From assembly GCA_016222825.1 (NCBI GenBank), contig JACRQF010000012.1, positions 62,001 to 126,000 on the forward strand: DNA of 64,000 nucleotides, in the 5' to 3' direction. Positions within the stretch are counted from its first letter, which is position 1; the number at the start of each line of letters is the position of its first letter. The position numbers and the translations under genes were made by a program. The DNA is from Verrucomicrobiota bacterium. Lineage in GTDB: Bacteria > Verrucomicrobiota > Verrucomicrobiia > CAIQCK01. Positions 53,929 to 63,125 of the stretch are shown piece by piece. The notes under the pieces were generated by a model. The model ran no database searches and had not been told where the DNA came from. It saw only the letters and a list, made by a program, of their open reading frames with translations.

Positions 53929-56478
53929 ATGATGAGAAACCAACTCTGGAAAAGGTGTGGCGGCGTGTTTGCGGCTCTGTCTGTCGTTGTGTGCGTTGCG
54001 CTTGCCGCGGCTCAGGACATCAACCCGTATCCGCGGCAGTTGCTGCGAACGGAATCGCTGCACCAGTGGGACTTCAAAGCTGGCACGGCGGGGTGGACGG
54101 CGCTGCACCACTGCGCGGTGGGCGCGGTTGACGGCGTGCTAAAGATTCAAAGCAGCGGCAACGATCCTTATCTGATCAGCGGCCCGATTTGCATCGAGGC
54201 GCCGCTCGCGGTGAGGCTCCGGGTGAAGTGCGCCACCGAAGGTTCCGGGGAGTTCTTCTGGACCACGACCGAATCACCTCAGACCACTCCTGATCTCAGC
54301 CAACGCTTCAAGCTCGTCCACGACGGCCAGTGGCATGATTACACGGTGCGGTTGGACGCGCGCGGCACGGTCACGCGGCTGCGGTTTGATCCAGGCGTCG
54401 TGCCGGGTGTGGTCGAGGTCGAGAAGATCGAATTGGTCCGCGAAGTTCTGCATCCACTCGAAATCATGGCCGTGCGTGCGGCGGGCCGGCAGGTGTCGCT
54501 CTCGCTGACGAACCACACGGACAAGGCGATTGCCTGCGCGGTGGACGGGCGGCAAGTGACGCTCGGCGGCAACTCGGCGCAGACGCTCACGATTTCTGCC
54601 GGCGGAAAAGCCCCCTTCGAGACTCGCGACATTGCCGTGCTGGCGGAGGGGCTGCCGGCGCTTCGCCGGACGGTGTTCATCGCCGATGCCGAGGCTGCCG
54701 GTGACTGGATTGAGCGGAAGTCGGGGAACGTTGCCCTGAAGGTGGCGCGCGACGGTTCGGGCGCGAGGGTGGAGGTTGGCGGCAAGCTCGTTGGGTTCGT
54801 CGCGCCGCTGGTCTGGCGGGATGACGTTGCGCCGAAGCTTAAGCTGGCGGGGCAGGGCGGCACGCTGAAGTTTGCCGGCGATGGCGTCAGCGTTGCAGTC
54901 GGCCTTCGCGGCGACGAAATCTCCGTGGTCGTCCAGAGCGACGGGCTGTGCGAAGGGCCGGTGTTGCGCGCGATGGGGGCGTTGGAGCAGGGCGTGTTCG
55001 CCGGGCTGGAGTATCTCGGCAAGGGCGAGCGGTCTTCTTCGAAGCTCGACATCGAAACGGAAGAGCACATTCGTTTTGCGCCGGACCCGCTGAAGGTGAC
55101 GATGCCGTTGATGGCATTTGTCACCGACCGTGTCTCGGCGGCGATGACTTGGCGCGACATGTCGCTGCAGCCGGTGTTCGCCACGCCAAACTTTCTCGAC
55201 GGCGCGGAAGGGCATCGGGCTGCGCTGCGCGGGAAGAAGATTGAGGCGACGATTCTGGTGCGAAAGCCCGCACCAATGGAGGACGTGATTCTCTGGGCGG
55301 TGAAGAAGCGTGGCCTGCCGGCGTTGCCGAAAGCGCCGCGCAGTCGCGAAGCGCAGATGGCGCTTTCGCTGAAGGCGCTGACCGGACCGCCGCTGAGGAC
55401 CGACGCGGGGTGGGGCCACTGCGCGGAGCCGCATTGGCAGCGGCATCCGTTCGCGGATTGCGCTTCGACCATCTGGCGGCTCACCGGCGAAGCGCCGCGA
55501 CTGCCGAAGCTGGTGATGAACGGCTCCCACATTCGCAACGAAGCAATCTACTTCGTCACCGGCCGCGCGAAGGAATGGCTGACGTTGAAAACATCGCAGA
55601 TTCGCGGCATCCTCGCCGCGCAGAAAGCCGACGGCTCGTTCCGTTACACGGGCAAATACCAGCGTGGCCACTTCGAGGACACCGCCAGCGGCTATTGCGC
55701 CGCCTCGGCGGTCTTGCTGCTGGAGCACGCGCGAGCCACGGGCGACAAGGCGGCGTTGGAGGCGGGCGTGAAGACGCTGGAGTTTACGAAGCGGTTCCGC
55801 ACGCCGCGCGGGGCGCAGACGTGGGAGTGTGCGCTGCACACGCCAGACATCCTCGGCTCGGCGCACTTGGTCCATGCTTACGTGCGCGGCTACGAACTGA
55901 CCGGGAACCGCGAATATCTCGACCAAGCACGGCGCTGGGCGATAACGGGGTTGCCGTTTGTCTATCAGTGGAGTTGCCAGCCGGTCATGATTTACGCGAC
56001 GACGCCGGTCTTGGGCGCGACCAATTGGCGCGCGCCGAACTGGATCGGCCTGCCGGTGCAATGGTGCGGCTACGATTACGCCTACGCGTTGACGATGCTC
56101 GTGCCTTACGACAAGACGCTGAACTGGCGGCAACTGGCCGAGGGCATCCTCATTGCCGCCGAGCAGATGCAATACCCCGACGGCGAGTTTGCGGGCTGCG
56201 TGCCGGATTCGTTCAGCCTCGCCGAGCAGCGTCGCAATCCGTGGAACATCAACCCTTGCGCCATCGTTAGTCTGCGGCTCGTGCTGGAAGGCAAGCTGGA
56301 TGCTCTCTCTGTAGCTGTGGCGGACGGTCGGCGGGTTGTTGCGCCATTTCCGGTGACGATTCGCGGGAGCAAGGCGCATATTCGCGCCAAAGAAGGTATT
56401 GCCTACCAGATGCTCGTGGATGGCCAGCGGGTCGTGGACGTGCGCTCGCAGGGCGAGGACATCGTGTCGCTCGATTGA
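53929..56478 (+). CDS. large secreted protein with beta-sandwich and alpha-toroid domains
   Basis: 849 residues from ATG 53929 (53932 equally likely). Signal peptide (MMRNQLWKRCGGVFAALSVVVCVALAAAQ), an N-terminal jellyroll-like module (about 45-170, HQWDFKAGTAGWTALHH and WHDYTVRLDARGTVTRLRFDPG), a middle beta region, and a C-terminal (alpha/alpha)n toroid from about 480 (AEPHWQRHPFADCASTIWRLTGEAP, YQRGHFEDTASGYCAASAVLLLEHAR, TWECALHTPDILGSAHLVHAYVRGYELTGN). This is the look of a polysaccharide lyase or glycosidase, but the family is not recognised. Confidence 0.75.
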   Translation: MMRNQLWKRCGGVFAALSVVVCVALAAAQDINPYPRQLLRTESLHQWDFKAGTAGWTALHHCAVGAVDGVLKIQSSGNDPYLISGPICIEAPLAVRLRVKCATEGSGEFFWTTTESPQTTPDLSQRFKLVHDGQWHDYTVRLDARGTVTRLRFDPGVVPGVVEVEKIELVREVLHPLEIMAVRAAGRQVSLSLTNHTDKAIACAVDGRQVTLGGNSAQTLTISAGGKAPFETRDIAVLAEGLPALRRTVFIADAEAAGDWIERKSGNVALKVARDGSGARVEVGGKLVGFVAPLVWRDDVAPKLKLAGQGGTLKFAGDGVSVAVGLRGDEISVVVQSDGLCEGPVLRAMGALEQGVFAGLEYLGKGERSSSKLDIETEEHIRFAPDPLKVTMPLMAFVTDRVSAAMTWRDMSLQPVFATPNFLDGAEGHRAALRGKKIEATILVRKPAPMEDVILWAVKKRGLPALPKAPRSREAQMALSLKALTGPPLRTDAGWGHCAEPHWQRHPFADCASTIWRLTGEAPRLPKLVMNGSHIRNEAIYFVTGRAKEWLTLKTSQIRGILAAQKADGSFRYTGKYQRGHFEDTASGYCAASAVLLLEHARATGDKAALEAGVKTLEFTKRFRTPRGAQTWECALHTPDILGSAHLVHAYVRGYELTGNREYLDQARRWAITGLPFVYQWSCQPVMIYATTPVLGATNWRAPNWIGLPVQWCGYDYAYALTMLVPYDKTLNWRQLAEGILIAAEQMQYPDGEFAGCVPDSFSLAEQRRNPWNINPCAIVSLRLVLEGKLDALSVAVADGRRVVAPFPVTIRGSKAHIRAKEGIAYQMLVDGQRVVDVRSQGEDIVSLD

Positions 56479-56545
56479 TCGGTTTTGATTTTGGGCGGCG
56501 TTTGGTCCACACTCCGCGCCGTCGTTGTCGAGGACTTGGAAGCCT

Positions 56546-57394
56546 ATGAAGATCAAGAAAGCTGTCGTCACCGCCGCCGGCCGGAACCAGCGCGGCCTGC
56601 CACTTCAGACACTCGTGGACCGCGACCGCGTCCAGAAGACCGCGCTGCGGATCATCGTCGAGGAGGCGCTGAACGCCGGCATCGAGGAGGTGTGTGTCGT
56701 CATTCATCCGGGCGACCACGACGCCTACGCGACGGCGGCCGGCGAACACGCGCGCAGGCTGCGGTTCGTCGAGCAAACGGCGGCGCGCGGCTACGGGCAC
56801 GCGGTGTTTTGCGCGCGTGAGTTTGTCGGCAAGGATCCGTTCCTCCATCTGGTTGGCGACCATCTTTACCTGAGCCGTGACGAGCAGGACAAGCCCTGCG
56901 CCCGGCAACTCGTCGAGATCGCGGAGGCGGAGCAGTGCGCCGTCTCGGCGGCGCAGGCGACGCGCGAGACGATGCTGACCAACTACGGCGCCGTCGGTGG
57001 CAAGCGGGTGCCGGTGAAGCCGCGTCTCTATACGATCGAGCGCGTGCTGGAGAAGCCGACGCCCACCGAGGCGGAGCAAAGCCTCATCGTGCCGGGCTTG
57101 CGCGCTGGTTACTACCTCTGCTTCTTCGGCATCCACGTCCTGACGCCGACGGTGATGGAGATTTTGGAGCGGCAGATCAAGAGCGACGTGTCAAACGTCC
57201 ACCTCTCGCCTGCGTTGGCGGAACTGGCGGGAAGCGAGCGGTATCTGGCTTACGAGATGAAAGGCCGTCGCTACGATATCGGCGTCCAATACGGCCTGCT
57301 GGTGGCCCAGCTTGCGCTGGCTCTGGCCGGCAAGGACCGCGCCGAAGTGCTGGCCCAACTCGTGGAATTGCTTGCCACGGGCCGCGACTTGTGA
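56546..57394 (+). CDS. UTP-glucose-1-phosphate uridylyltransferase-like (GalU-type) nucleotidyltransferase
   Basis: 282 residues from ATG 56546. The N-terminal region [54 protein letters not shown] is like GalU but the signature is altered: the usual AAGxGxRxxP-xxxxxPK loop reads [15 protein letters not shown] and lacks the lysine. The later [31 protein letters not shown] and [20 protein letters not shown] match GalU. It may be an atypical or weakly active member, possibly a partner of the next, fused enzyme 21 bp downstream. Confidence 0.8.
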   Translation: MKIKKAVVTAAGRNQRGLPLQTLVDRDRVQKTALRIIVEEALNAGIEEVCVVIHPGDHDAYATAAGEHARRLRFVEQTAARGYGHAVFCAREFVGKDPFLHLVGDHLYLSRDEQDKPCARQLVEIAEAEQCAVSAAQATRETMLTNYGAVGGKRVPVKPRLYTIERVLEKPTPTEAEQSLIVPGLRAGYYLCFFGIHVLTPTVMEILERQIKSDVSNVHLSPALAELAGSERYLAYEMKGRRYDIGVQYGLLVAQLALALAGKDRAEVLAQLVELLATGRDL

Positions 57395-57415
57395 GGAAAC
57401 CCAACGGCTACAGCC

Positions 57416-60400
57416 ATGTCTGAACTCACCAAGATCATCACCTCCGCTGACCCGGCGGTTCGCGACCAATCGCTCGACGCCTTCTGCCGCCGAGCTGCTT
57501 TGGCGGAACTGCTGGCGGAGTGCGACGCGCTCGACGCCTTCCGCCGCAGCAGCGACAACCTCTACGAGCGGGTGCGCGCGCTGTTCTTCCTCTACGCGAT
57601 CCATCGTTTCCACCTGCTGACGAAGCCGGGGATGAAGCCGAGCGGCTTGGTTCCGTTCGCCGGCTACGAGCACCTGCTCCAGCGGCGGTTTGAGGAGGCG
57701 ATCAGTCTGTTCTTGCGCGCCCAGCAGGAGCAGGGGCCGAACGAAACTGTGAGCAGTGCGCTGGCGGAGGCGTATCACCGGCTCGGCTTCCAGACGCTGG
57801 CGGACCAGGTGCGGCGCAGCGTGCGCACGGTGCGTGGCAACCAATGGATGTTCCGCATGGGTCATCCGTCCGACCAGCCGTTGCGCGTGCGGCCGGAACT
57901 GCTCAGCCGGCCCGCTTTGGCGGGGGCGGGCGAGGAAAAGTCCTTCCCCATCCTTCGCGAGCGGACGCCGGTGCGGATGGACCTCTCGCACAGCGCGTGG
58001 AGCGACATCTTCTTTCTCGGCATGGATTTCCCCGAAGGCGCGCGCGTGCTCAACGTCTCGATTGACCTCGCCGTGCGTGGGCGCGACGCCGAGCCTCGTC
58101 CGCCGGTGGAGAGTTACTTCCGCGTGATTGATGAGCCGGTGCTGCGGCTGACGAGCGTGGACCTCGGCGCGACGGCGGAGATCACGGAACTGCGCGACGT
58201 GTTCGACTTCGCGAAGGATTATCTCGGCTTGCTGAAGGCGGCGATCATCGCGTCGGGCATCCTGCCGCCGGGCATCGAAGGCTCCGGCCAGAGCCTCACC
58301 GACTTGCTCGCGCGTCTGGTTGGGCCGGGCCTCGGCATCGAACTTGTCAGCAGCGTCAACGATATTCCGAAAGGCTCGCGTCTCGCGGTTTCCACGAACC
58401 TCCTCGCGTGCCTTATCTCCGTCTGCATGAGGGCGACGGGGCAGGCGAAGTCGCTGACGGGACAGCTTCAGGAATCGGAGCGGCGGCTCGTGGCGGCGCG
58501 CGCCATTCTGGGCGAGTGGCTCGCCGGCTCCGGCGGCGGCTGGCAGGACTCCGGCGGCGTCTGGCCTGGCATGAAGTTGATTCAAGGCGTGCTTGCAGGC
58601 GAGGGCGACCCGGAGTCTGGCGTCAGCCGCGGGCGGTTGCTGCCGTCGCACAAGATTCTCGACGAGCGCGACGCACCGCCGGCGGTGCGCGAACAGCTTT
58701 GCAACAGCCTCATCCTCGTCCACGGTGGCATGGCGCAGAACGTCGGCCCCATCCTGGAGATGGTGACGGAGAAATACCTGCTCCGTTCCGAAGCGGAGTG
58801 GCGCGGGCGCAAAGAGGCGATGGGAGTGCTTGATGACATCGTCGCGGCGTTACGCGAGGGCGGCAAACCGCGCGAAGCGGTCCAGCGCATCGGCGCGACG
58901 ACCACGCGCAATTTCTTTGGTCCCATTCAAGCGATCATCCCGTGGGCGAGCAACTTCTACACCGAGACGCTCATCGCGCGGGCGAAGGAGGCGTTCGGTA
59001 AGGACTTCTGGGGCTTTTGGATGCTCGGGGGCATGTCGGGCGGCGGCATGGGATTCATCGTTGCGCCGGAGATCAAGCGGCAGGCGCAGGACCGGTTGCA
59101 GGAGATCATGCTGACGACCAAGGGCGAACTCCAGCACGCGCTGCCGTTCGCGATGGACCCGGTCGTATATGATTTCAGCATCAACCCGCGCGGCACGTTT
59201 GCGGACGTGCTGATCCGTGACGAGGCGTTGATGCCGATGGGCTACTACGCGATGCACCTGCCGGCGTGGCTGCGGATGGAGCAACGAACGCTCTCGCCGA
59301 TGCGGCGCGCGGAACTCCAACGCTTTGGCGCGGCATGCCGGACACGGCCGGAGCTTGGCGGCATGAATAAGGTGCTCTTCGACCGTCTGCTGCCGCAGAT
59401 CAAGCGCGACACGACGCGTGGTGGCGGGGCGACGCTGGCGGAGCTACTGGATCGCTTCGGCTTCGACCGCGCGCAACACGAGCAGATTCGCGCCGATCTC
59501 AAGAGCGGGCGCATCGGCTTGGCACAAAACCGTCTTCCCGCCAACACCACCATCGAGGACGTGCGGCCCGACGACGTTTGCGACGCGACGCAGGCAAGCA
59601 CGCTGGCGGCTCATCGTCAGCGCGGCATTGAGGCGCTGAGGGCAGGGGAGGTTGGTGTTGTTTCGCTTGCGGCAGGCGCGGGGAGCCGCTGGACACAGGG
59701 CGCGGGCGTCGTGAAGGCGCTGAACCCCTTCACGCGATTTGGCGGCAAGCACCGGACGTTTATGGAGGTCCATTTCGCGAAGAGCCGCCGCATCAGCCGG
59801 CTGCACGGCGCGGTCATTCCGCACGTCGTCACGACGAGCTATCTGACCCACGAGCCGATCGAGGAGTATCTCGCTGCGCCCGGCAACGGCATCGCGAGCA
59901 ACGGTGTGAAGGCGTTCCTCTCGTCTGGCCGATCCGTCGGGTTGCGGATGATTCCGATGGCGCGCGACCTCCGCTTTGCGTGGGAGGAGATGCCACAGCA
60001 GTTGCTCGATGAACAGGCGCAGAAGGTGCGTGAGAGCCTGCACGCCGCGCTCATCGGCTGGGCGCAGCAGGCGGGCGAGGGGAGCGATTACACCGACAAC
60101 CTCCCGATGCAGTGCCTGCACCCGGTCGGCCACTGGTTCGAGGTGTCGAACATGCTGCGCAACGGCCTGCTGGCGCAACTGCTCCGCGATTATCCGCGGC
60201 TGAAGTATCTGATGCTCCACAACATTGACACGCTCGGCGCCGACCTCGACCCTGCGATGGTCGGGCTGAACATGTCGCTCGGCTCGTGCCTCACGTTCGA
60301 GGTCATCACGCGGCATGTGCACGACCGCGGCGGCGGTCTCGCGCGCGTGGACGGCAAAGTCCGGCTCGTCGAGGGTCTGGCGATGCCGCGCGAGGAAGCG

Positions 60401-60781
60401 GAGTTTGCGCTCTCCTACTACAACACGCTGACGACGTGGATAGACGTGCAGCAGTTGCTGAACGCCTTCGGCCTGACGCGCGACGACCTCGCCAACGAGG
60501 CGACCGTCACGGCGGCCATCCGCAAGGTCAGCGCGCGCATCCCGACCTACATCACGTTGAAGGACGTGAAGAAGCGATGGGGCCACGGCCAGGAGGACGT
60601 TTTCCCGGTCGCGCAGTTCGAGAAGCTCTGGGGCGACATGACGTGGCTGCCGGACGTGACGTGCAAGTTCGTCGTCGTCCCGCGGATGCGCGGCCAGCAA
60701 CTCAAGGACGCCGCCCAACTCGACGGCTGGCTCCGCGATGGCTCCGCAGCGTATGTCGAGACACTGTGCGACTGGCAATGA
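57416..60781 (+). CDS. GHMP sugar kinase - nucleotidyltransferase fusion (FKP-like, reversed domain order)
   Basis: 1121 residues. A helical N-terminus (1-130) precedes a GHMP-type sugar kinase: [15 protein letters not shown] (ATP loop region), [19 protein letters not shown] near 372 (the fucokinase/heptokinase GGGWQDQ signature) and [18 protein letters not shown] near 546 (motif 3). A second part from about 745 has the pyrophosphorylase signature [24 protein letters not shown] and the UTP-dependent NTase features ([26 protein letters not shown]). It would phosphorylate a sugar at C1 and then activate it. The order kinase then NTase is the reverse of known FKP. Sugar unknown. Overlaps the next gene by ATGA. 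Confidence 0.82.
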   Translation: MSELTKIITSADPAVRDQSLDAFCRRAALAELLAECDALDAFRRSSDNLYERVRALFFLYAIHRFHLLTKPGMKPSGLVPFAGYEHLLQRRFEEAISLFLRAQQEQGPNETVSSALAEAYHRLGFQTLADQVRRSVRTVRGNQWMFRMGHPSDQPLRVRPELLSRPALAGAGEEKSFPILRERTPVRMDLSHSAWSDIFFLGMDFPEGARVLNVSIDLAVRGRDAEPRPPVESYFRVIDEPVLRLTSVDLGATAEITELRDVFDFAKDYLGLLKAAIIASGILPPGIEGSGQSLTDLLARLVGPGLGIELVSSVNDIPKGSRLAVSTNLLACLISVCMRATGQAKSLTGQLQESERRLVAARAILGEWLAGSGGGWQDSGGVWPGMKLIQGVLAGEGDPESGVSRGRLLPSHKILDERDAPPAVREQLCNSLILVHGGMAQNVGPILEMVTEKYLLRSEAEWRGRKEAMGVLDDIVAALREGGKPREAVQRIGATTTRNFFGPIQAIIPWASNFYTETLIARAKEAFGKDFWGFWMLGGMSGGGMGFIVAPEIKRQAQDRLQEIMLTTKGELQHALPFAMDPVVYDFSINPRGTFADVLIRDEALMPMGYYAMHLPAWLRMEQRTLSPMRRAELQRFGAACRTRPELGGMNKVLFDRLLPQIKRDTTRGGGATLAELLDRFGFDRAQHEQIRADLKSGRIGLAQNRLPANTTIEDVRPDDVCDATQASTLAAHRQRGIEALRAGEVGVVSLAAGAGSRWTQGAGVVKALNPFTRFGGKHRTFMEVHFAKSRRISRLHGAVIPHVVTTSYLTHEPIEEYLAAPGNGIASNGVKAFLSSGRSVGLRMIPMARDLRFAWEEMPQQLLDEQAQKVRESLHAALIGWAQQAGEGSDYTDNLPMQCLHPVGHWFEVSNMLRNGLLAQLLRDYPRLKYLMLHNIDTLGADLDPAMVGLNMSLGSCLTFEVITRHVHDRGGGLARVDGKVRLVEGLAMPREEAEFALSYYNTLTTWIDVQQLLNAFGLTRDDLANEATVTAAIRKVSARIPTYITLKDVKKRWGHGQEDVFPVAQFEKLWGDMTWLPDVTCKFVVVPRMRGQQLKDAAQLDGWLRDGSAAYVETLCDWQ

Positions 60782-62217
60782 AACCCCGTATGCTGAAAAC
60801 CAAGTTTATGAACCACACAATTCCATCCTTAACCCGCCGTCGTTTCCTCACCGCAGCGACCACCGCGGCGGCCTTCTCCATCCTGCCGGGCGTGCGCGGG
60901 CAGAACTCGCCCAACAACAAGCTCAACATCGCCGGCATCGGCGTCGGGGGCATGGGCGGCGCGGATCTCAAGGCCATCATGGAGCAGTGTCCCGGCGAGA
61001 ACATCGTCGCCCTTTGCGACGTGGACCACACGCATGCGGCGCACACGTTCAAGAAGTATCCGAACGCAAAGGTCTTCAAGGACTACCGGAAGATGCTCGA
61101 CGAGATGAAGGAGATTGACGCCATCGTCGTCGGCACGCCGGACCATCATCACGCGTTCGCCTCGATGGAGGGCATCAAGCGCGGCAAGCACGTCTATTGC
61201 GAGAAGCCGCTCACGCATTCCGTCTGGGAGGCGCGGCAGTTGGCCGAGGCGGCGCGCAAGGCAAAGGTCGCCACGCATATGGGCAACCAGGGCGCAGGTT
61301 CGGAGGACACGCGGCGGCTCTGCGAGATGATCTGGGCCGGCGCCATCGGCAAAGTGCGCGAGGCGCATATCTGGACGGATCGCGCGTCCCGCGGTCTGTT
61401 CGCGGAGTATTGGCCGCAGGGCGTCGTGCGGCCCAAGGAGACGCCGCCCGTGCCGGAGAAGCTCGACTGGGACCTCTGGCTCGGCCCGGCCCCGGAGCGG
61501 CCTTACAACCCCGCCTACCTGCCGTTCAAATGGCGCGGGTGGTGGGACTTTGGCACCGGCGCGCTCGGCGACATCGGCTGCCACGCGATGGACCCCGTTT
61601 TCCGCGCGCTCAAGCTCGGCGCGCCCACGGCGGTGGAGGCGGCCTCCACGCGCGTCAACAAAGAGACCTTCCCGCTCGGCTCGATGGTCACCTACCATTT
61701 CCCCGCGCGCAGCGCCGACATCCAGAAGCACAATCCCCACGTCGCCGGCCTCAGCGGCAAGGCCGCGGGCGCGGTCGAGATGCCCCCGGTGAAGCTCGTC
61801 TGGTATGACGGCGGCCTCCGCCCCGCGCGCATCGAGGGCGTGCCCGACGGCATCGAGATGGGCGACAACGGCCGCCTCATCATCGGCGACGACGGCATCA
61901 TGCTCGGCAGCTACATCTACCCCGAGAAACGCCGTCACGACTTCTACGAGACGCCGAAGAGCATCCCGCGCATCAAAGGCCACCACGCCGACTGGGTCGA
62001 GTCGTGCAAGACCGGGAAGAAATCCGGCGCGAACTTCGACTGGGCGGGGCCGCTGGCCGAGTCCGTGCTGCTCGGCAACGTCCCGTTGCGCGTCCAGCTC
62101 CGCGACAAGCTGACCTTGCATCAGCTTCAGTGGGATTCCGCCAACCTGCGCTTCACGAACATGGAAGAGGCCAACCAGTTCATCCGGCGCGAGTATCGCG
62201 CTGGGTGGACGCTGTGA
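60778..62217 (+). CDS. Tat-exported Gfo/Idh/MocA family oxidoreductase
   Basis: 479 residues from ATG 60778 (ATGA overlap); internal ATGs at 60790 and 60808 are possible, the last giving the leader [28 protein letters not shown]. The twin-arginine motif TRRRFLT is clear. The NAD(P)-binding domain has [19 protein letters not shown] and the EKP catalytic motif [15 protein letters not shown], with later [11 protein letters not shown]. Enzymes of this type oxidise sugars or inositols with bound NAD. Large numbers of Tat-exported members are typical of PVC bacteria. Coupled to the kinase/NTase gene. Confidence 0.9.
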   Translation: MKPRMLKTKFMNHTIPSLTRRRFLTAATTAAAFSILPGVRGQNSPNNKLNIAGIGVGGMGGADLKAIMEQCPGENIVALCDVDHTHAAHTFKKYPNAKVFKDYRKMLDEMKEIDAIVVGTPDHHHAFASMEGIKRGKHVYCEKPLTHSVWEARQLAEAARKAKVATHMGNQGAGSEDTRRLCEMIWAGAIGKVREAHIWTDRASRGLFAEYWPQGVVRPKETPPVPEKLDWDLWLGPAPERPYNPAYLPFKWRGWWDFGTGALGDIGCHAMDPVFRALKLGAPTAVEAASTRVNKETFPLGSMVTYHFPARSADIQKHNPHVAGLSGKAAGAVEMPPVKLVWYDGGLRPARIEGVPDGIEMGDNGRLIIGDDGIMLGSYIYPEKRRHDFYETPKSIPRIKGHHADWVESCKTGKKSGANFDWAGPLAESVLLGNVPLRVQLRDKLTLHQLQWDSANLRFTNMEEANQFIRREYRAGWTL

Positions 62218-62218
62218 A

Positions 62219-62287
62219 GTAGCCGCGTCACTCCGTGACGCGGGTTTTGAGGCAATGAAGATTCGCGTCACGGAGTGACGCGGCTAC
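62219..62287. repeat. REPIN-like inverted repeat, family 2 (perfect)
   Basis: Two perfect 24-bp arms, 62219-62242 (GTAGCCGCGTCACTCCGTGA...) and 62264-62287 (its inverse), flank a 21-nt spacer. Each arm carries a CGCGTCAC/GTGACGCG hairpin. The left arm starts 1 bp after the stop codon of the oxidoreductase, so it also likely ends that transcript. A decayed relative lies at 27116-27175. Confidence 0.9.
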
Positions 62288-62818
62288 GTTGAGGTGGCCG
62301 TGCAAGCCGCGTGCCCACACCCGGCAGTTGTTCATCATCATTTGGCCGCGGCGGGGGTGCGGTTTCCACTGTTGCACAGAGGAAGGCATGTTCAGGCTGG
62401 AAAAAGGGGTTTTTGTGCCAAAACCATGCTTTTGGAGGCTTGGACTTAGTTAAATGTGAGCCGGATTTAGGTAAATCCACGACGGACTTAATTAAATCCG
62501 TGACGGATTTAGGTAAGTCCAAGCCGGACTTTGGCTTGCCCAAGGCCGACCAAGCCCGTTCGAAGGCAAGAAATACCCATTCGCCGGTCGCTATAGGCCT
62601 CCCTTCGGTCTGGAAACGCCCCTCCGGCTGACAACTGAAAGCCGACCGCTGACAGCTCTTCTTCTTCGCTTCCCTCACGCTTTCCACTTGCCGCCGCCGG
62701 CAGCGGGGAGGACTATGCCGGAGAAGGTGAAGTGTGAAGGAAGGAAAGAAGATCATGGCGCGCCCCGAAAGCCTTCGACGTTGGCGGCGACGGGTGCGGA
62801 GATGGGACGTTAGACAAG
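62288..62818. repeat. intergenic region with array 3: 21-bp palindromic units (62442-62546)
   Basis: Five units of exactly 21 bp start at 62442, 62463, 62484, 62505 and 62526, with further dyads before (AAAAA-GGGG-TTTTT at 62401-62414 and CCAAAA-N6-TTTTGG at 62418-62435). The units hold GGATTTAGGTAAATCC or GGACTTAATTAAATCC, near-perfect palindromes that alternate, followed by 5-nt linkers such as ACGAC. The sequence is unrelated to arrays 1 and 2. No gene is seen here; the open frames on both strands reflect the 7-codon period. The rest of the stretch (62570-62818) looks noncoding. Confidence 0.85.
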
Positions 62819-63091
62819 ATGAGCGAAGTTGCGAGAATTCTCGATACAGGCATCGTTCAGATGCCCGGGCGCAAGTATCCTGCTGTCGCGATCCAAGGAG
62901 ACTCATTATCCATTTGGCTTACACATGTGGAAGTAGTTCGCGATGCGATTTCTCGGGGTGACTTGAAAGAAGCACAAGCCGAGCTGGCGTTACTCGAAGA
63001 AGAAATGCGTGGCTGGCAAGAACGCTACGAAGAAACAATGAAGAAGCTTGGCATCGGTTTGCCTTATCTCCGAAACGAGCAAGCTGACTAA
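62819..63091 (+). CDS. small hypothetical protein (possibly DUF6959)
   Basis: 90 residues: EVARILDTGIVQMPGRKYPAVAIQGDSLSIWLTHVEVVRDAISRGDLKEAQAELALLEEEMRGWQERYEETMKKLG. The MPGRKYPAVAIQGDSLS core followed by a helical, acidic coiled stretch resembles what I recall of the DUF6959 family, but this is from memory only. Its AT-richer composition differs from its neighbours and could indicate recent acquisition. It stands alone next to the 21-bp array. Confidence 0.65.
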   Translation: MSEVARILDTGIVQMPGRKYPAVAIQGDSLSIWLTHVEVVRDAISRGDLKEAQAELALLEEEMRGWQERYEETMKKLGIGLPYLRNEQAD

Positions 63092-63125
63092 TCCGATCGC
63101 TTCAGCGAACCGCGGCCATTTTTTA

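Noticed and set aside
54274-56571. Long antisense open frame opposite the secreted toroid protein
   Set aside because: Arg/His-rich shadow composition, no motifs; the plus-strand gene has signal peptide and domain patterns.
62268-62906. Long minus-strand open frame covering array 3
   Set aside because: Same period effect; overlaps the small plus-strand gene start and has no gene-like N-terminus.
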